Shown here in pieces: positions 22,263 to 30,825 of a stretch of DNA of 41,030 bases; position 1 is the stretch's first letter; every line of letters begins with the position of its first letter. The stretch comes from Akkermansia sp. (GTDB taxonomy: Bacteria > Verrucomicrobiota > Verrucomicrobiia > Verrucomicrobiales > Akkermansiaceae): assembly GCA_017555205.1 (NCBI GenBank), contig JAFZGW010000016.1, positions 1-41,030 of the forward strand, read 5' to 3'. A program made the position numbers and the translations under genes. A model generated the notes under the pieces. That model was not told where the DNA came from. It ran no database searches and was given only the letters and a program-made list of their open reading frames with translations.

Positions 22263-22373
22263 GAATCTTCAGGGCATACACCCCGCGCGGTTATTATACT
22301 CATTATCGTGCCGTGTTGCAAGGCTAAAAACGCACTATGACGATTTTGTAAAATCCGGGGCGAATCTTCAGGG
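22263..22373. repeat. 12-bp direct repeat GAATCTTCAGGG in the pgk/LOG intergenic region
   Basis: Exact copies occur at 22263-22274 (inside the pgk leader) and 22362-22373. They flank the pgk promoter. The function is unknown. Confidence 0.5.
22293..22321 (-). promoter_or_regulatory. pgk promoter
   Basis: On the minus strand TTGCAA (22316-22321), a 17-bp spacer and a perfect TATAAT (22293-22298). Transcription would start near 22286, giving a leader of about 55 nt that contains one GAATCTTCAGGG repeat. Confidence 0.8.
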
Positions 22374-22413
22374 AACGCTGAAAAGATTTTTAAAGTGGGT
22401 AGCCGTTTTTTTG

Positions 22414-22442
22414 CTGACATTGAGAGAGAAATGCGCTAGAAT
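22414..22442 (+). promoter_or_regulatory. Promoter of the LOG-family gene, leaderless
   Basis: CTGACA (22414-22419), a 17-bp spacer and TAGAAT (22437-22442) are followed after 7 nt by the ATG at 22450. The transcript should start at or within one nucleotide of that codon. Confidence 0.75.
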
Positions 22443-22449
22443 GCAGGAT

Positions 22450-23538
22450 ATGAAAAAGCCAGACATACTTGCCGCTCGTAATTTGAATAGTCGTGCCGAG
22501 CATCACTTGTCGCCCGGCTCCATTCCAGTCAACACCGGAAATGCTGTGTTGGACGCAAATCTCTACGACTTATCGCGCCGCTTCTGTGGTAAACATGACC
22601 CTGATGTCATATTGCAGATGCTGTCAACAGTGATGAATGCAGCTGATTCGGACATAGAGGAGCATGACTTGGATATGATGAACCGAACATTGGATGAGAT
22701 GTTTGCCGCAGATAAGATGTTCCTGCCATACCGCAATATCCGTAAAATAACCTGTTTCGGTTCGGCTCGTATACAGCCGGAAGACCCGTCGTACAAGCAG
22801 GCTGTGGATTTCTCCCGCATGGCGGCGGATAATGGGTACATGATTATAACCGGCGGCGGTCCCGGAATTATGCAGGCGTGCAATGAGGGCGCCGGTAAAG
22901 ATAACTCATTCGGTCTTAATATCACATTGCCCTTTGAGCAGCATGCCAATCCATTCGTGGAGGGTAGTGATAAGATGATGGATTTCTATTATTTCTACAC
23001 CCGCAAACTCAATTTCCTGAAACAGACGGATGCCCTAGTGGCTTTTGAGGGTGGTTTCGGTACTATGGATGAGATATACGAGACGATTACCCTCATGCAG
23101 ACGGGTAAGTGTACGATTTTCCCCATCGTGTTGCTGGATATTCCGGGTGAGACATTCTGGTATCGCTGGGCTCGTTTTATTGAGAAAGAACTGCTGGATG
23201 AAAACTTAATATCGCCCAATGACATGCACTTGCTCTACCTGAGCAAGAGTGCAGAGGATGCCATGGCGTATATTGAGCGTTTTTACAAGCGTTTCCACTC
23301 ATATTACTTCAACGGTGATATATGCACCATACGTTTGATGGAGCCGCTGAATGACAAATTACTGGATTGGATTCGGCATGATTATACCGATATTATGCCG
23401 AAGGCTGATCTTGTGCAGCAGGATGAAGACCCGGCAGACCCCGAGCCTCAGCTGGCAGCATTGCCCCGTTTGATTTTTACGTTGAAGCGTGGAGACTATG
23501 CTCGCCTGAAAGACCTCATTGATGTGGTGAACGATTGA
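22450..23538 (+). CDS. LOG/TIGR00730-family nucleotide 5'-monophosphate hydrolase
   Basis: Members cleave the base-ribose bond of nucleoside monophosphates and are often misnamed lysine decarboxylases. I place the start at the ATG at 22450 (362 residues) because the promoter reaches to it; ATG 22441 overlaps the -10 box. The Rossmann core runs from about 90 to 290: CFGSARI, IITGGGPGIMQACNEGA and FEGGFGTMDEIYE, the last being the diagnostic G-G-x-G-T-x-x-E. The usual Pro before Gly-Gly is Glu. An extra 80-residue N-terminal region resembles longer family members. It is transcribed alone and ends in a hairpin terminator. Confidence 0.9.
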   Translation: MKKPDILAARNLNSRAEHHLSPGSIPVNTGNAVLDANLYDLSRRFCGKHDPDVILQMLSTVMNAADSDIEEHDLDMMNRTLDEMFAADKMFLPYRNIRKITCFGSARIQPEDPSYKQAVDFSRMAADNGYMIITGGGPGIMQACNEGAGKDNSFGLNITLPFEQHANPFVEGSDKMMDFYYFYTRKLNFLKQTDALVAFEGGFGTMDEIYETITLMQTGKCTIFPIVLLDIPGETFWYRWARFIEKELLDENLISPNDMHLLYLSKSAEDAMAYIERFYKRFHSYYFNGDICTIRLMEPLNDKLLDWIRHDYTDIMPKADLVQQDEDPADPEPQLAALPRLIFTLKRGDYARLKDLIDVVND

Positions 23539-23570
23539 GGCTACTCTGAATATTTGTTTTTTAAATCACA

Positions 23571-23606
23571 ATCCCCGGCGATTCGGTAAGCATTGCCGGG
23601 GATTTT
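23571..23606 (+). terminator. Terminator of the LOG-family gene
   Basis: ATCCCCGGC pairs with GCCGGGGAT (23571-23603) around a 15-nt loop, followed by TTTCC. Confidence 0.75.
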
Positions 23607-23616
23607 CCGTGCGCAG

Positions 23617-23649
23617 AAAAAAGCCGTTCACGCAGTGGCGGAACGGCTT
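23617..23649 (-). terminator. Terminator of the HU gene
   Basis: AAGCCGTTC (23621-23629) pairs with GAACGGCTT (23641-23649), followed on the minus strand by a T run at 23622-23617. Confidence 0.85.
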
Positions 23650-23672
23650 GGGAAGAGGGAATGAAGAAACTC

Positions 23673-23996
23673 TTACTTCTTCTTCTTGCAGGTCTTCTTG
23701 GCGCAGGTCTTCTTCTTGGGCTCGATAGTTACCTTGAAAGAAGAGGAGGGCTTAAATGCCAGAGTGGAAGAGGCCGGAATAGTTATTGCCTTACCGGTCT
23801 GGGGATTGTGACCGGTGCGCTCGGGGCGGGTCTTCATTTCAAAAGTACCGAACCCGATGATTTGAACTTTCTCGCCACCCTTCACGGCATCGGTGATGGC
23901 ACCGAGTACAGCGGAGAGAGCAGCATCGGCGCACTTCTTAGTAGCGTCCTCGCCAAGCTTTGCCTGAATGCAGTTTACAAGTTGAGTCTTGTTCAT
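23673..23996 (-). CDS. HU-family DNA-binding protein with a Cys/Lys tail
   Basis: The protein bends and compacts DNA as a dimer. It has 107 residues. The first 90 are a normal HU fold: a helical N-terminus (MNKTQLVNCIQAKLGED), VQIIGFGTFE, and the arm with GHNPQTGKAITIPAS and a proline for DNA intercalation. The C-terminus ends PKKKTCAKKTCKKKK, a basic, two-Cys tail that most HU proteins lack. It has its own promoter, with a -10 box 8 nt before the ATG, and its own terminator. Confidence 0.95.
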   Translation of the reverse strand: MNKTQLVNCIQAKLGEDATKKCADAALSAVLGAITDAVKGGEKVQIIGFGTFEMKTRPERTGHNPQTGKAITIPASSTLAFKPSSSFKVTIEPKKKTCAKKTCKKKK

Positions 23997-24004
23997 AGGA
24001 CTCT

Positions 24005-24032
24005 ATGATAGCATGCGGAGCGTTGATTTCAA
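24005..24032 (-). promoter_or_regulatory. HU gene promoter, leaderless
   Basis: On the minus strand TTGAAA (24027-24032), a 16-bp spacer and TATCAT (24005-24010) end 8 nt before the ATG at 23996. Confidence 0.7.
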
Positions 24033-24035
24033 GAG

Positions 24036-24088
24036 AAAAAGTGATGAGAAAAGCCAAATCGTGCAAAAAAAACGCACAATTTGGCTTT
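24036..24088 (-). terminator. Terminator of pdxJ
   Basis: AAAGCCAAAT and GTGC pair with GCAC and ATTTGGCTTT (24050-24088) across one internal mismatch, with an A/T-rich loop. On the minus strand the tail is TCTCATCACTTTTTC. The stem could act in both directions. Confidence 0.75.
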
Positions 24089-24132
24089 GAATAGGTAAAA
24101 AATAGCTTGAATGCTGAGAATTCAAGGCTTTT

Positions 24133-24873
24133 TCACCATTTATAGCTGTCAATCGCATGTTTCATTTCGCGTACCGCGGCAGTCAGTCCGGTAAAGATGG
24201 AACGAGCGATGATGGTGTGGCCGATATTAAGTTCGGTGAGGTGGGGCACTGCGTTGAGCTCTGCGAGATTGGCAATTTGGATTCCATGGCCGGCGTGGAC
24301 TTCCAGCCCGAGCTCATGCCCCAGTTTCGCCGCTGCAACTAAGCGAGCGGTTTCTGCCGCTCTCTCTGCGCCGAGTGTGTTGGCAAACCTGCCTGTGTGA
24401 AGTTCAATCATGGCTGCACCAATGGCTGCAGAGGCTCGCACTTGCTCCGGCTCGGGGTCAATAAACATGCTCACTCGGCTGCCGTTGGCTTGCAGGGCTG
24501 CTACCAGCGGTTGCAGTGTGTTCTCGTTACCGGCTACACTCAACCCACCTTCGGTCGTGATTTCTTCGCGCCGCTCGGGTACCAAGCACACATAGTCAGG
24601 TTTGAGAGCCAATGCGAACTCGAGCATGGCCGGGGTGGCCCCCATTTCAAGATTGAGGGGCAGGGGAATCTCGCGGCGCACGGCGTACGCATCCGCATCT
24701 TGCATGTGGCGGCGGTCTTCGCGCACGTGCAGGGTTATGGAGTCCGCCCCGCCTTCCAAGGCTGCGCGGGCTGCGTCCAGTACGGATGGTTCCGTATTGT
24801 GCGAGTCGAGCATGGTGGCGTAGCGAGCTTGCCGCAGGGTGGCTACATGGTCAATATTAACTCCGAGGTGCAT
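24133..24873 (-). CDS. pdxJ: Pyridoxine 5'-phosphate synthase
   Basis: The enzyme condenses 3-amino-2-oxopropyl phosphate with 1-deoxyxylulose 5-phosphate to give pyridoxine 5'-phosphate. The 246-residue length is typical. Signature parts are LGVNIDHVATLRQAR at 3-17, ADSITLHVREDRRHMQD with the catalytic His near 50, the Glu in LNLEMG, MFIDPEPEQ and the phosphate-binding NIGHTIIARS near the C-terminus. It lies 74 bp after purH on the same strand, separated from it by a hairpin terminator that partial read-through could cross. Confidence 0.97.
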   Translation of the reverse strand: MHLGVNIDHVATLRQARYATMLDSHNTEPSVLDAARAALEGGADSITLHVREDRRHMQDADAYAVRREIPLPLNLEMGATPAMLEFALALKPDYVCLVPERREEITTEGGLSVAGNENTLQPLVAALQANGSRVSMFIDPEPEQVRASAAIGAAMIELHTGRFANTLGAERAAETARLVAAAKLGHELGLEVHAGHGIQIANLAELNAVPHLTELNIGHTIIARSIFTGLTAAVREMKHAIDSYKW

Positions 24874-24892
24874 GGTGGGATTTTTTTCGAGT

Positions 24893-24930
24893 AAAAAGGC
24901 CCTGCTGAGTAAAAATTTACCCGCAGGGCC
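24893..24930 (-). terminator. Terminator between purH and pdxJ
   Basis: GGCCCTGC pairs with GCAGGGCC (24898-24930), with an inner TAAA/TTTA pairing, and is followed on the minus strand by TTTTT (24897-24893). It lies 17 bp upstream of the pdxJ start, so it may attenuate read-through. Confidence 0.85.
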
Positions 24931-24947
24931 GAAGTTAAAATGTGTGT

Positions 24948-26504
24948 TTAGTGCAAGAAGTGGCGAGCACCGGTGAACACCATGGCAATGCCTGCGGCGT
25001 TTGCGGCGTCGATTACTTCCTGGTCGCGGATGGAACCGCCGGGCTGAATGCAGGCGGTAGCACCGGCATCGATAGCGGTTTGCAGACCGTCAGCGAAGGG
25101 GAAGAGACCGTCAGAGGCAATTACGCTACCCTTCAGGCTGAGACCGGCCTGACCGGCTTTCCACACAGCAATCTTGGCAGAGTCAACACGGCTCATCTGG
25201 CCGGCGCCGATACCCAGAGTACCGTTCTTGTCGGTGAAGACGATAGCGTTGGAGTGTACCTGCTTGCACACGCGCCAGGCAAAGCGCATAGCTTCGAGCT
25301 CTTCAGCGGTGGGCACGCGGTCAGTTACAACCTTGGCTTCAAGATTATCGAGGCCCATTACTTCGTCATCGCGCTGCATGGTCATGATACCGCCGGGGGC
25401 AGTGCGCATCATCGGGGTCTTGCAGAACTCGCGCCATGCGTCCATGTCGATTCGCATCACGCGGCAGTTCTTCTTCTTCTGCAGAATTGCACGAGCCTCG
25501 GGCTCGTAGTCGGGGGCGATAATCACATCGGTGAAGATAGCACCAACGATGCGGGCAAGAGCCTCTGTCATCGGGCGGTTCATTACGATAACACCGCCGA
25601 AGGGTGCCTGCGTATCGGTCTGGTAAGCACGCTTCCAAGCCTCTACCAAGTCCTCGTCATCCTGACCTACACCACAGGGGTTGGTGTGCTTGAGGATACC
25701 GACGGTCGGGCGACGGAAGTTCATGATGAGAGAGGCCGCGGCATCCAAATCGAGGATGTTGGTGTAGGAGAGCTCCTTACCCTGCAGCTGGGTGAAGATG
25801 GAGTCGAAGTCACCGTAGAGCACACTGGCCTGGTGGGGATTGTCACCATAGCGCAGTGCCTGATTGAAGGGCAGGGACAGGGTGAAGTTGTTTTTGGTGC
25901 TGTCTTCTGCACGGTGGCCGAGATAGTTGGAGATGGCGTTGTCGTATGCGGAGGTGCGCATGAACACCTTTACGGCAAGCTTCTCGCGGGTGCGCAGGGT
26001 GGTGTTGCCCTGGTGGTTCTCCATTTCCTCGAGAATGGTGTCGTAATCGGCGGGGTCGCTCACTACGGTTACACTGGCGTAGTTCTTGGCAGCGGAGCGC
26101 AGCATGGAGGGACCGCCGATGTCGATTTTCTCGATTGCTTCAGCAAGGGTTACGCCCTCCTTAGCGATTGTCTCCTCGAAGGGATAGAGGTTGACGCAAA
26201 CCAAATCAATAGTGGGGATGTTGTTGTCGATAGCCTGTTGCTGGTGCTCAGCAAGGTCACGGCGCTGCAGCAAACCGCCGTGTACTTTGGGGTGAAGGGT
26301 TTTTACACGACCGTCGAAGAGCTCAGGTGCCCCGGTGTAGTCCGAGATTTCTGTCACCGGCAGTCCCAGTTCCTGCAGGTATTTGCAGGTGCCACCTGTG
26401 GAGATGAGCTGTACATTTTGGGCTACAAGACCCCGGGCGAACTTATCAAGCCCGGTCTTGTCGGATACAGACAGCAGGGCGCGCTGAATTTTCATCGTTT
26501 CCAT
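24948..26504 (-). CDS. purH: Bifunctional AICAR transformylase/IMP cyclohydrolase
   Basis: The enzyme carries out the last two steps of IMP synthesis. With the ATG at 26504 it has 518 residues; a second ATG at 26495 is possible. The N-terminal cyclohydrolase (1-200) shows RALLSVSDKTGLDKFA, LISTGGT and NLYPFEETI. The transformylase part (200-518) shows LRYGDNPHQASVLYG, GILKHTNPCGVG, SNAIVFT and SDGLFPFADG with the closing RPGGSIRDQE-like segment and HFLH end. A TTGCAA and TATGCT pair 17 bp apart lies upstream near 26550-26580 as a possible promoter. Confidence 0.98.
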   Translation of the reverse strand: METMKIQRALLSVSDKTGLDKFARGLVAQNVQLISTGGTCKYLQELGLPVTEISDYTGAPELFDGRVKTLHPKVHGGLLQRRDLAEHQQQAIDNNIPTIDLVCVNLYPFEETIAKEGVTLAEAIEKIDIGGPSMLRSAAKNYASVTVVSDPADYDTILEEMENHQGNTTLRTREKLAVKVFMRTSAYDNAISNYLGHRAEDSTKNNFTLSLPFNQALRYGDNPHQASVLYGDFDSIFTQLQGKELSYTNILDLDAAASLIMNFRRPTVGILKHTNPCGVGQDDEDLVEAWKRAYQTDTQAPFGGVIVMNRPMTEALARIVGAIFTDVIIAPDYEPEARAILQKKKNCRVMRIDMDAWREFCKTPMMRTAPGGIMTMQRDDEVMGLDNLEAKVVTDRVPTAEELEAMRFAWRVCKQVHSNAIVFTDKNGTLGIGAGQMSRVDSAKIAVWKAGQAGLSLKGSVIASDGLFPFADGLQTAIDAGATACIQPGGSIRDQEVIDAANAAGIAMVFTGARHFLH

Positions 26505-26630
26505 GTCAATGTGATTCGATTTGTTTACGGATTCCGCCGACGGCGGTACCGCAGCATACACATAATTGCTCTGATTTGCAAGCCCAAAATCATTTGAAAG
26601 GCAAATTTCAGCACCGGGATTGGGGCATGG

Positions 26631-26673
26631 AAAAGCACCCGGCATGCCGTGTGGTACAGGCTGCCGGGTGCTT
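26631..26673 (-). terminator. Terminator of the fucose operon
   Basis: AAGCACCCGGC pairs perfectly with GCCGGGTGCTT (26633-26673) around a 19-nt loop, followed on the minus strand by TTCC. It starts 22 bp after the fucA stop. Confidence 0.75.
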
Positions 26674-26695
26674 GTGTGTGTGGGGGAATTATAGA

Positions 26696-27520
26696 TTAGT
26701 CTTTCTTGCCGGCGATACCCATGGTGTAGCCATTGTACTCACGGAAGTTGTACAGGGGCTGACCTTCGGGAACGGCATAACCGATGTTTTTGCGGATGGC
26801 AAGGAAGTCGGCAATGCCGGCTTCGTTTACCTGATTGAGTTTGCCGCCGTGCATGTCGGCAAAGAGCACCATCTTGCAATAGGCATCGGCGTTCTCCATG
26901 AACCACTCGGCTTCTTCGATGTGACGGGCACCGGTGATGACACCGTGGTTTTCCATGAATACCACCGTGCTCTGATGGCAGGCCTTGGCTACAGCCTCAG
27001 CAGTCTCGGGAGAGCCGGGGGTGCCGTAGGGTGCCAGCGGAATCTGCCCCAAGAAGATATCGGCCTCGGGGTTGATGCCGTTCGGGGGAACCATACCGGC
27101 AAAGAGGAAGGCGTTGCAGCACGGAGGGTGGGCGTGGATGCAGGCGTTTACACCGACTTCCTTCATCATGGCGATGTGGGTTTTAACCTCGCTGGTGGCG
27201 GGACGGTAACCGCAGAGCTGGCCGGCGTTCATATCGACCATGCAGATGTCGTCTACAGTCATGAACCCCTTGGAGCAAAGCGTGGGGGAACAGAGCACCA
27301 AATCCTTAGCTACGCGCACGGAGAGGTTGCCGCCGTTGCCGTCCACATATTCGCGCTGCCAGAGACGGCGACCCATGTCGACCATGCGTTCCTTGATAAC
27401 GCGAACTTCGGGGCTGTTGAAGAACGCATCGATTTCCTCACGTGTCTGCGGGTCGTAGTTTTCCCAGGGGAAGATACGGTCAGGCAGTGCCGGTTTGATA
27501 TAAAGATCAGGATTAGCCAT
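26696..27520 (-). CDS. fucA: Class II aldolase, L-fuculose-1-phosphate aldolase-like
   Basis: The enzyme should split L-fuculose 1-phosphate into DHAP and L-lactaldehyde with a zinc ion. It has 274 residues, longer than the 215 of E. coli FucA because of an N-terminal extension of about 50. The active-site parts are NGGNLSVR near 62-69, SEVKTH near 108-113 (catalytic Glu), HAHPP near 128-132 (two zinc His) and ENHGVITG near 180-187 (third zinc His). Rhamnulose-1-phosphate aldolase has a similar length, but the operon with fucI, fucK and fucP argues for fuculose phosphate. It starts 9 bp after fucK. Confidence 0.85.
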   Translation of the reverse strand: MANPDLYIKPALPDRIFPWENYDPQTREEIDAFFNSPEVRVIKERMVDMGRRLWQREYVDGNGGNLSVRVAKDLVLCSPTLCSKGFMTVDDICMVDMNAGQLCGYRPATSEVKTHIAMMKEVGVNACIHAHPPCCNAFLFAGMVPPNGINPEADIFLGQIPLAPYGTPGSPETAEAVAKACHQSTVVFMENHGVITGARHIEEAEWFMENADAYCKMVLFADMHGGKLNQVNEAGIADFLAIRKNIGYAVPEGQPLYNFREYNGYTMGIAGKKD

Positions 27521-27529
27521 AGTATTAGT

Positions 27530-28951
27530 TTATTGGTAAAGTGTTGCGTAAGCAGCTTGCTGCTCACCGGGTTGAATGGTTGTGTAGGTGATACCGAAGG
27601 CATCTCGGCAGCTTTCGGGGGAGTCGTATACCCCGGCGCCGGCAAAGGCGTACATTGCTGCGCCGAGTACGGTGCTTTCGGAGACATTGGAGATGCGAAT
27701 GGGAAGCCCGAGTATATCGGCGCGCATCTGAGTCCATACCTTATTACGAGCGCCACCGCCTACCAGCAGTAGGTCTGTGGATTTAAATCCACCCACCTTT
27801 TCGAGCTTCTGCAAGCGCTGTTTGAGGCGCAGGGTAAGGGCTTCCATCGCAGCACGGTAGATGTGAGCACGAGTGCGCCCGAGAACCAACCCCTGAATGC
27901 TGCCGGGAACGGCGTCGCTCGGCAGGAAATCGGGAATGAGTTTTACACCGTCACAACCGGGGGCGATTTTTTCGGCCTCGGCATCCATGGTGTCGAAACT
28001 TTCGCCATTGTAGCAGGTTGCCTTCACCCACTCGATGATACCACTGGCAATCCACTGCAAGCCGGGGTTAAGCAGGCCGGCTTTGCTGTCGTATTCCACC
28101 GTGGCGCCGGCGCTGTAGTCTTCGGGTTCGAGGCTGGCCTTCGCCGTGCGCAGCATCAGGATTTCCCAAGTGCCGCTGGAAAGGAAGGGCTGGTTTTCCT
28201 GCACACCGCTGCCAAACAGAGCAAACTGGGTGTCGTGTCCGGTGGATACGACCGGTACGGCTGTGGGTAGCCCCAGCAATTCGCATGCGGCCGGGGTCAG
28301 TGTGCCGATAGCATCGCCGGCATTTACCATGGGCGGGAACAGGCTCTTGCTGATACCCAAGGTGGAAAGTATTTCATCGCTCCAATCGCCGGTGGTCAAA
28401 TCTGTCATTTGCGAGGTGCCGGCCATGGTGCGGTCGGTTGCCATGACACCGGTGAGTTTGTGAGCCAGAATATTGGAGATAAAGAGCCAGGCATGAGCCT
28501 GCTCCAACAGTTCGGGGCGATTCTCTTTCAGCCAGATAAGTTTGTAAATGGTATTGAACGCGAACTCTCCCACACCGCTGATTTCATTCAGTCGGCTTTG
28601 CGGCAGGTATTTACCTACGGATTTCATTACCTCGGCTGTGCGCGGGCACTTCCAGGAAATGACGGGGTAGAGTAGTTCGCCGCTTTCATTGACCAAGGCA
28701 CCATCTACGCCGAAGGTGGTGATGGTTACCGCTTTTACCTGACCAGCGTCAATCTGCGGCAAAATTTCGCGTGCGCATTCTGCAAGCTGATTAAGTATGC
28801 GCTCCGCATTCCATACATGATAGTCCGGGTTTTCGCTCCCGCTATCGGTCGAATTCGGCTGGCTGGCTTTGGCTACCAGCTGCCCCTTATCATCTACAAG
28901 TATGGCGCGTACATTGGTCGCGCCGCAATCTAAACAAAGTACGTATGCCAT
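27530..28951 (-). CDS. fucK: L-fuculokinase, FGGY family
   Basis: The enzyme phosphorylates L-fuculose at O-1. With the ATG at 28951 it has 473 residues, matching E. coli FucK. It closely resembles that protein from memory: VLCLDCGATNVRAI at the N-terminal phosphate loop, VTTFGVDGAL-like TITTFGVDGALV, YPVISWKCPRTAEVM, HAWLFISNIL, TMAGTSQM, GHDTQFALFGSG, SSGTWEILM and LLLVGGGARN for ADP binding. Longer starts run through the hairpin at 28967 and are rejected. It is the third gene of the operon. Confidence 0.96.
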   Translation of the reverse strand: MAYVLCLDCGATNVRAILVDDKGQLVAKASQPNSTDSGSENPDYHVWNAERILNQLAECAREILPQIDAGQVKAVTITTFGVDGALVNESGELLYPVISWKCPRTAEVMKSVGKYLPQSRLNEISGVGEFAFNTIYKLIWLKENRPELLEQAHAWLFISNILAHKLTGVMATDRTMAGTSQMTDLTTGDWSDEILSTLGISKSLFPPMVNAGDAIGTLTPAACELLGLPTAVPVVSTGHDTQFALFGSGVQENQPFLSSGTWEILMLRTAKASLEPEDYSAGATVEYDSKAGLLNPGLQWIASGIIEWVKATCYNGESFDTMDAEAEKIAPGCDGVKLIPDFLPSDAVPGSIQGLVLGRTRAHIYRAAMEALTLRLKQRLQKLEKVGGFKSTDLLLVGGGARNKVWTQMRADILGLPIRISNVSESTVLGAAMYAFAGAGVYDSPESCRDAFGITYTTIQPGEQQAAYATLYQ

Positions 28952-28966
28952 ATTCGGAATATAGCA

Positions 28967-29000
28967 GGCAAGCTGCCGGTTTATTGCCCGGCAGCTTGCC
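28967..29000 (-). promoter_or_regulatory. Perfect 13-bp hairpin between fucI and fucK
   Basis: GGCAAGCTGCCGG pairs perfectly with CCGGCAGCTTGCC around an 8-nt loop, in the 65-bp gap between the genes. No T run follows, so mRNA processing or stabilisation, or damping of fucK relative to fucI, is likelier than termination. Confidence 0.75.
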
Positions 29001-29016
29001 CTGAGTGTGGGGAATA

Positions 29017-30798
29017 TTAATATTTGCCGTAAATCGGGCCGAAGTTGGCGCAGGCACGGAAGTCTGCACCCTCGGGGTCGGCTGTGCCGAACAGATCCCA
29101 TGCGGCCGGGCGATATACCTTGTCCTCCGGTACGTTGTGAGCGTATACGGGGATGCGGAGCATGGAGGCCAGGGTGATGATATCAGCACCGATGTGGCCA
29201 TAGGTCCAAGCACCGTGGTTGGCACCCATGTTGGCCATGACGGTGTAAACATCCTTGAAGCCGCCCTTGCCGGTCAGACGGGGGGCAAACCAAGTGGTCG
29301 GCCAACCCGGGTCGGTACGCTGGTCGAGCTTGTCGTTCACGTCCTGAGGCAGGTCACAGGTCCAGCCTTCCACTATGGTGAGCACGGGACCCTGACCCTT
29401 CACGAGGTTCATGCGAATCATGGTTACGGGTACATTGCCCTTGGACACGAAGTGCAGGGAGTAGCCGCCGCCGCGGAAGTATTCGCGGTTAGCCGGGCAC
29501 CACTCGGAGGCACCCATCATGGCCTCGATGTCGGCCTGTGTAGTCTCGCCGGTCTTTTTCATGATGGGGGTGCCATCTTCAGCAGTGGAGTGCATATTGC
29601 CGTCCAGAGCTGTGGAGCCGGAGTTGATGAGGTGCATGATGCCGTCCTTGGCCAGACCTTCCATGGTGTAGCCGGTCACGCGCTTTACTGCGGCGGGGCT
29701 CCAGTAGGTACGGATGTCGGAGAAGCAGGCTGCGCGGCCGGTGAGCTGGTGCAGCAGAAGCATGCACACGCCGTTCATGGCGTCATTCTCGGTAGCGAAG
29801 GGAATGGCCTCACGCGGGCCGTTCCAGTCGAAGGTGCTGTTGAGCAGGGATTCAGCCATATCGCCGTTCGGGTAGAAGTCCGTCCAGTGGCGCTGACCCT
29901 GGAAGCCACCGCAGATTGCATTGAAGCCCAGCCCTTCTTCCTCGCGGTCAATAGTCTTGAGATAGGGGTTGCCGTGCATCATGTCGCGGAAGATGATGGT
30001 CATGAGAATGGACTCGCGCAGGGTGCGCTCCTTCTCCTCGGGGGAAAGTACCAGGTCGGGACGGTTGCGATCCGGACCAATCTTCACGTATTTCTTGGCC
30101 CACTCCATGGCGAGGTCGAACTCAGCCTTGTCGTAGATGCCCAGCTCCATGCGGCGGCGAACCTCTGTCATGTCCACAGACTGCACGCGCATGCCCATGT
30201 AGCTCTCCCAGAAGGACTGGTCTACGATGGAACCGGCAATACCCATGGAGCAGCCACCGATGGAGAGGTAGCCCTTGCCACGCAGGGTGGCTACGGTAAG
30301 ACCGGCGCGGGCGAAGCGCAGAATCTTCTCTGCCACGTCCTCGGGGATGGAGGTGTCGTCAGCGTCCTGCACATCGTGACCGTAGATGGAGAATGCGGGC
30401 ACGCCCTTCTGAGCATAACCGGCCAGAGCAGCGGCGAGGTATACAGCGCCGGGGCGCTCGGTGCCATTGAAACCCCAGATTGCCTTGGGCGTGGTGGCAT
30501 CGGTCTCGAATGTTTCGGTGATGTAGCACCAGCAGGGAGTCACGATAAGGGAGCATCCTACGTTGTTCTCAGCGAACTTCTGGTTGCAGGCAGCAGCCTC
30601 AGCCGGACCACCGATGGTGGTGTCGGCGATGATGCACTTCACGGGCTGGCCGTTGGCGTGGGTCACGTTGGCCTCGATAAGGGCGGCTGCGGCCTTTGCC
30701 ATGTTCATGGTCTGGTCTTCCAGAGATTCACGAACGCCAAGACGACGACCGTCAATCGTAGGACGAATACCGATGGTGGGTAATGTGTCGTATTTCAT
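29017..30798 (-). CDS. fucI: L-fucose isomerase
   Basis: The enzyme interconverts L-fucose and L-fuculose using manganese. It has 593 residues (E. coli FucI has 591). Active-site regions are [16 protein letters not shown] with the catalytic Glu, [10 protein letters not shown] with the catalytic Asp, and [16 protein letters not shown] with the metal His. The N-terminal [21 protein letters not shown] and the [16 protein letters not shown] segment are typical. It starts 27 bp after fucP and is followed by the hairpin at 28967. Confidence 0.98.
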   Translation of the reverse strand: MKYDTLPTIGIRPTIDGRRLGVRESLEDQTMNMAKAAAALIEANVTHANGQPVKCIIADTTIGGPAEAAACNQKFAENNVGCSLIVTPCWCYITETFETDATTPKAIWGFNGTERPGAVYLAAALAGYAQKGVPAFSIYGHDVQDADDTSIPEDVAEKILRFARAGLTVATLRGKGYLSIGGCSMGIAGSIVDQSFWESYMGMRVQSVDMTEVRRRMELGIYDKAEFDLAMEWAKKYVKIGPDRNRPDLVLSPEEKERTLRESILMTIIFRDMMHGNPYLKTIDREEEGLGFNAICGGFQGQRHWTDFYPNGDMAESLLNSTFDWNGPREAIPFATENDAMNGVCMLLLHQLTGRAACFSDIRTYWSPAAVKRVTGYTMEGLAKDGIMHLINSGSTALDGNMHSTAEDGTPIMKKTGETTQADIEAMMGASEWCPANREYFRGGGYSLHFVSKGNVPVTMIRMNLVKGQGPVLTIVEGWTCDLPQDVNDKLDQRTDPGWPTTWFAPRLTGKGGFKDVYTVMANMGANHGAWTYGHIGADIITLASMLRIPVYAHNVPEDKVYRPAAWDLFGTADPEGADFRACANFGPIYGKY

Positions 30799-30825
30799 AT
30801 ACGTTTGGTTTGAGGTTAAAGTTGA

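Noticed and set aside
22441..22449. ATG at 22441 as the LOG gene start
   Set aside because: It overlaps the -10 box; the ATG at 22450 coincides with the predicted transcript start.
24942..26597. 551-codon plus-strand frame opposite purH
   Set aside because: It is an antisense shadow; purH is complete on the minus strand.
29005..30783. 592-codon plus-strand frame opposite fucI
   Set aside because: It is an antisense shadow with no recognisable domain; fucI is complete on the minus strand.
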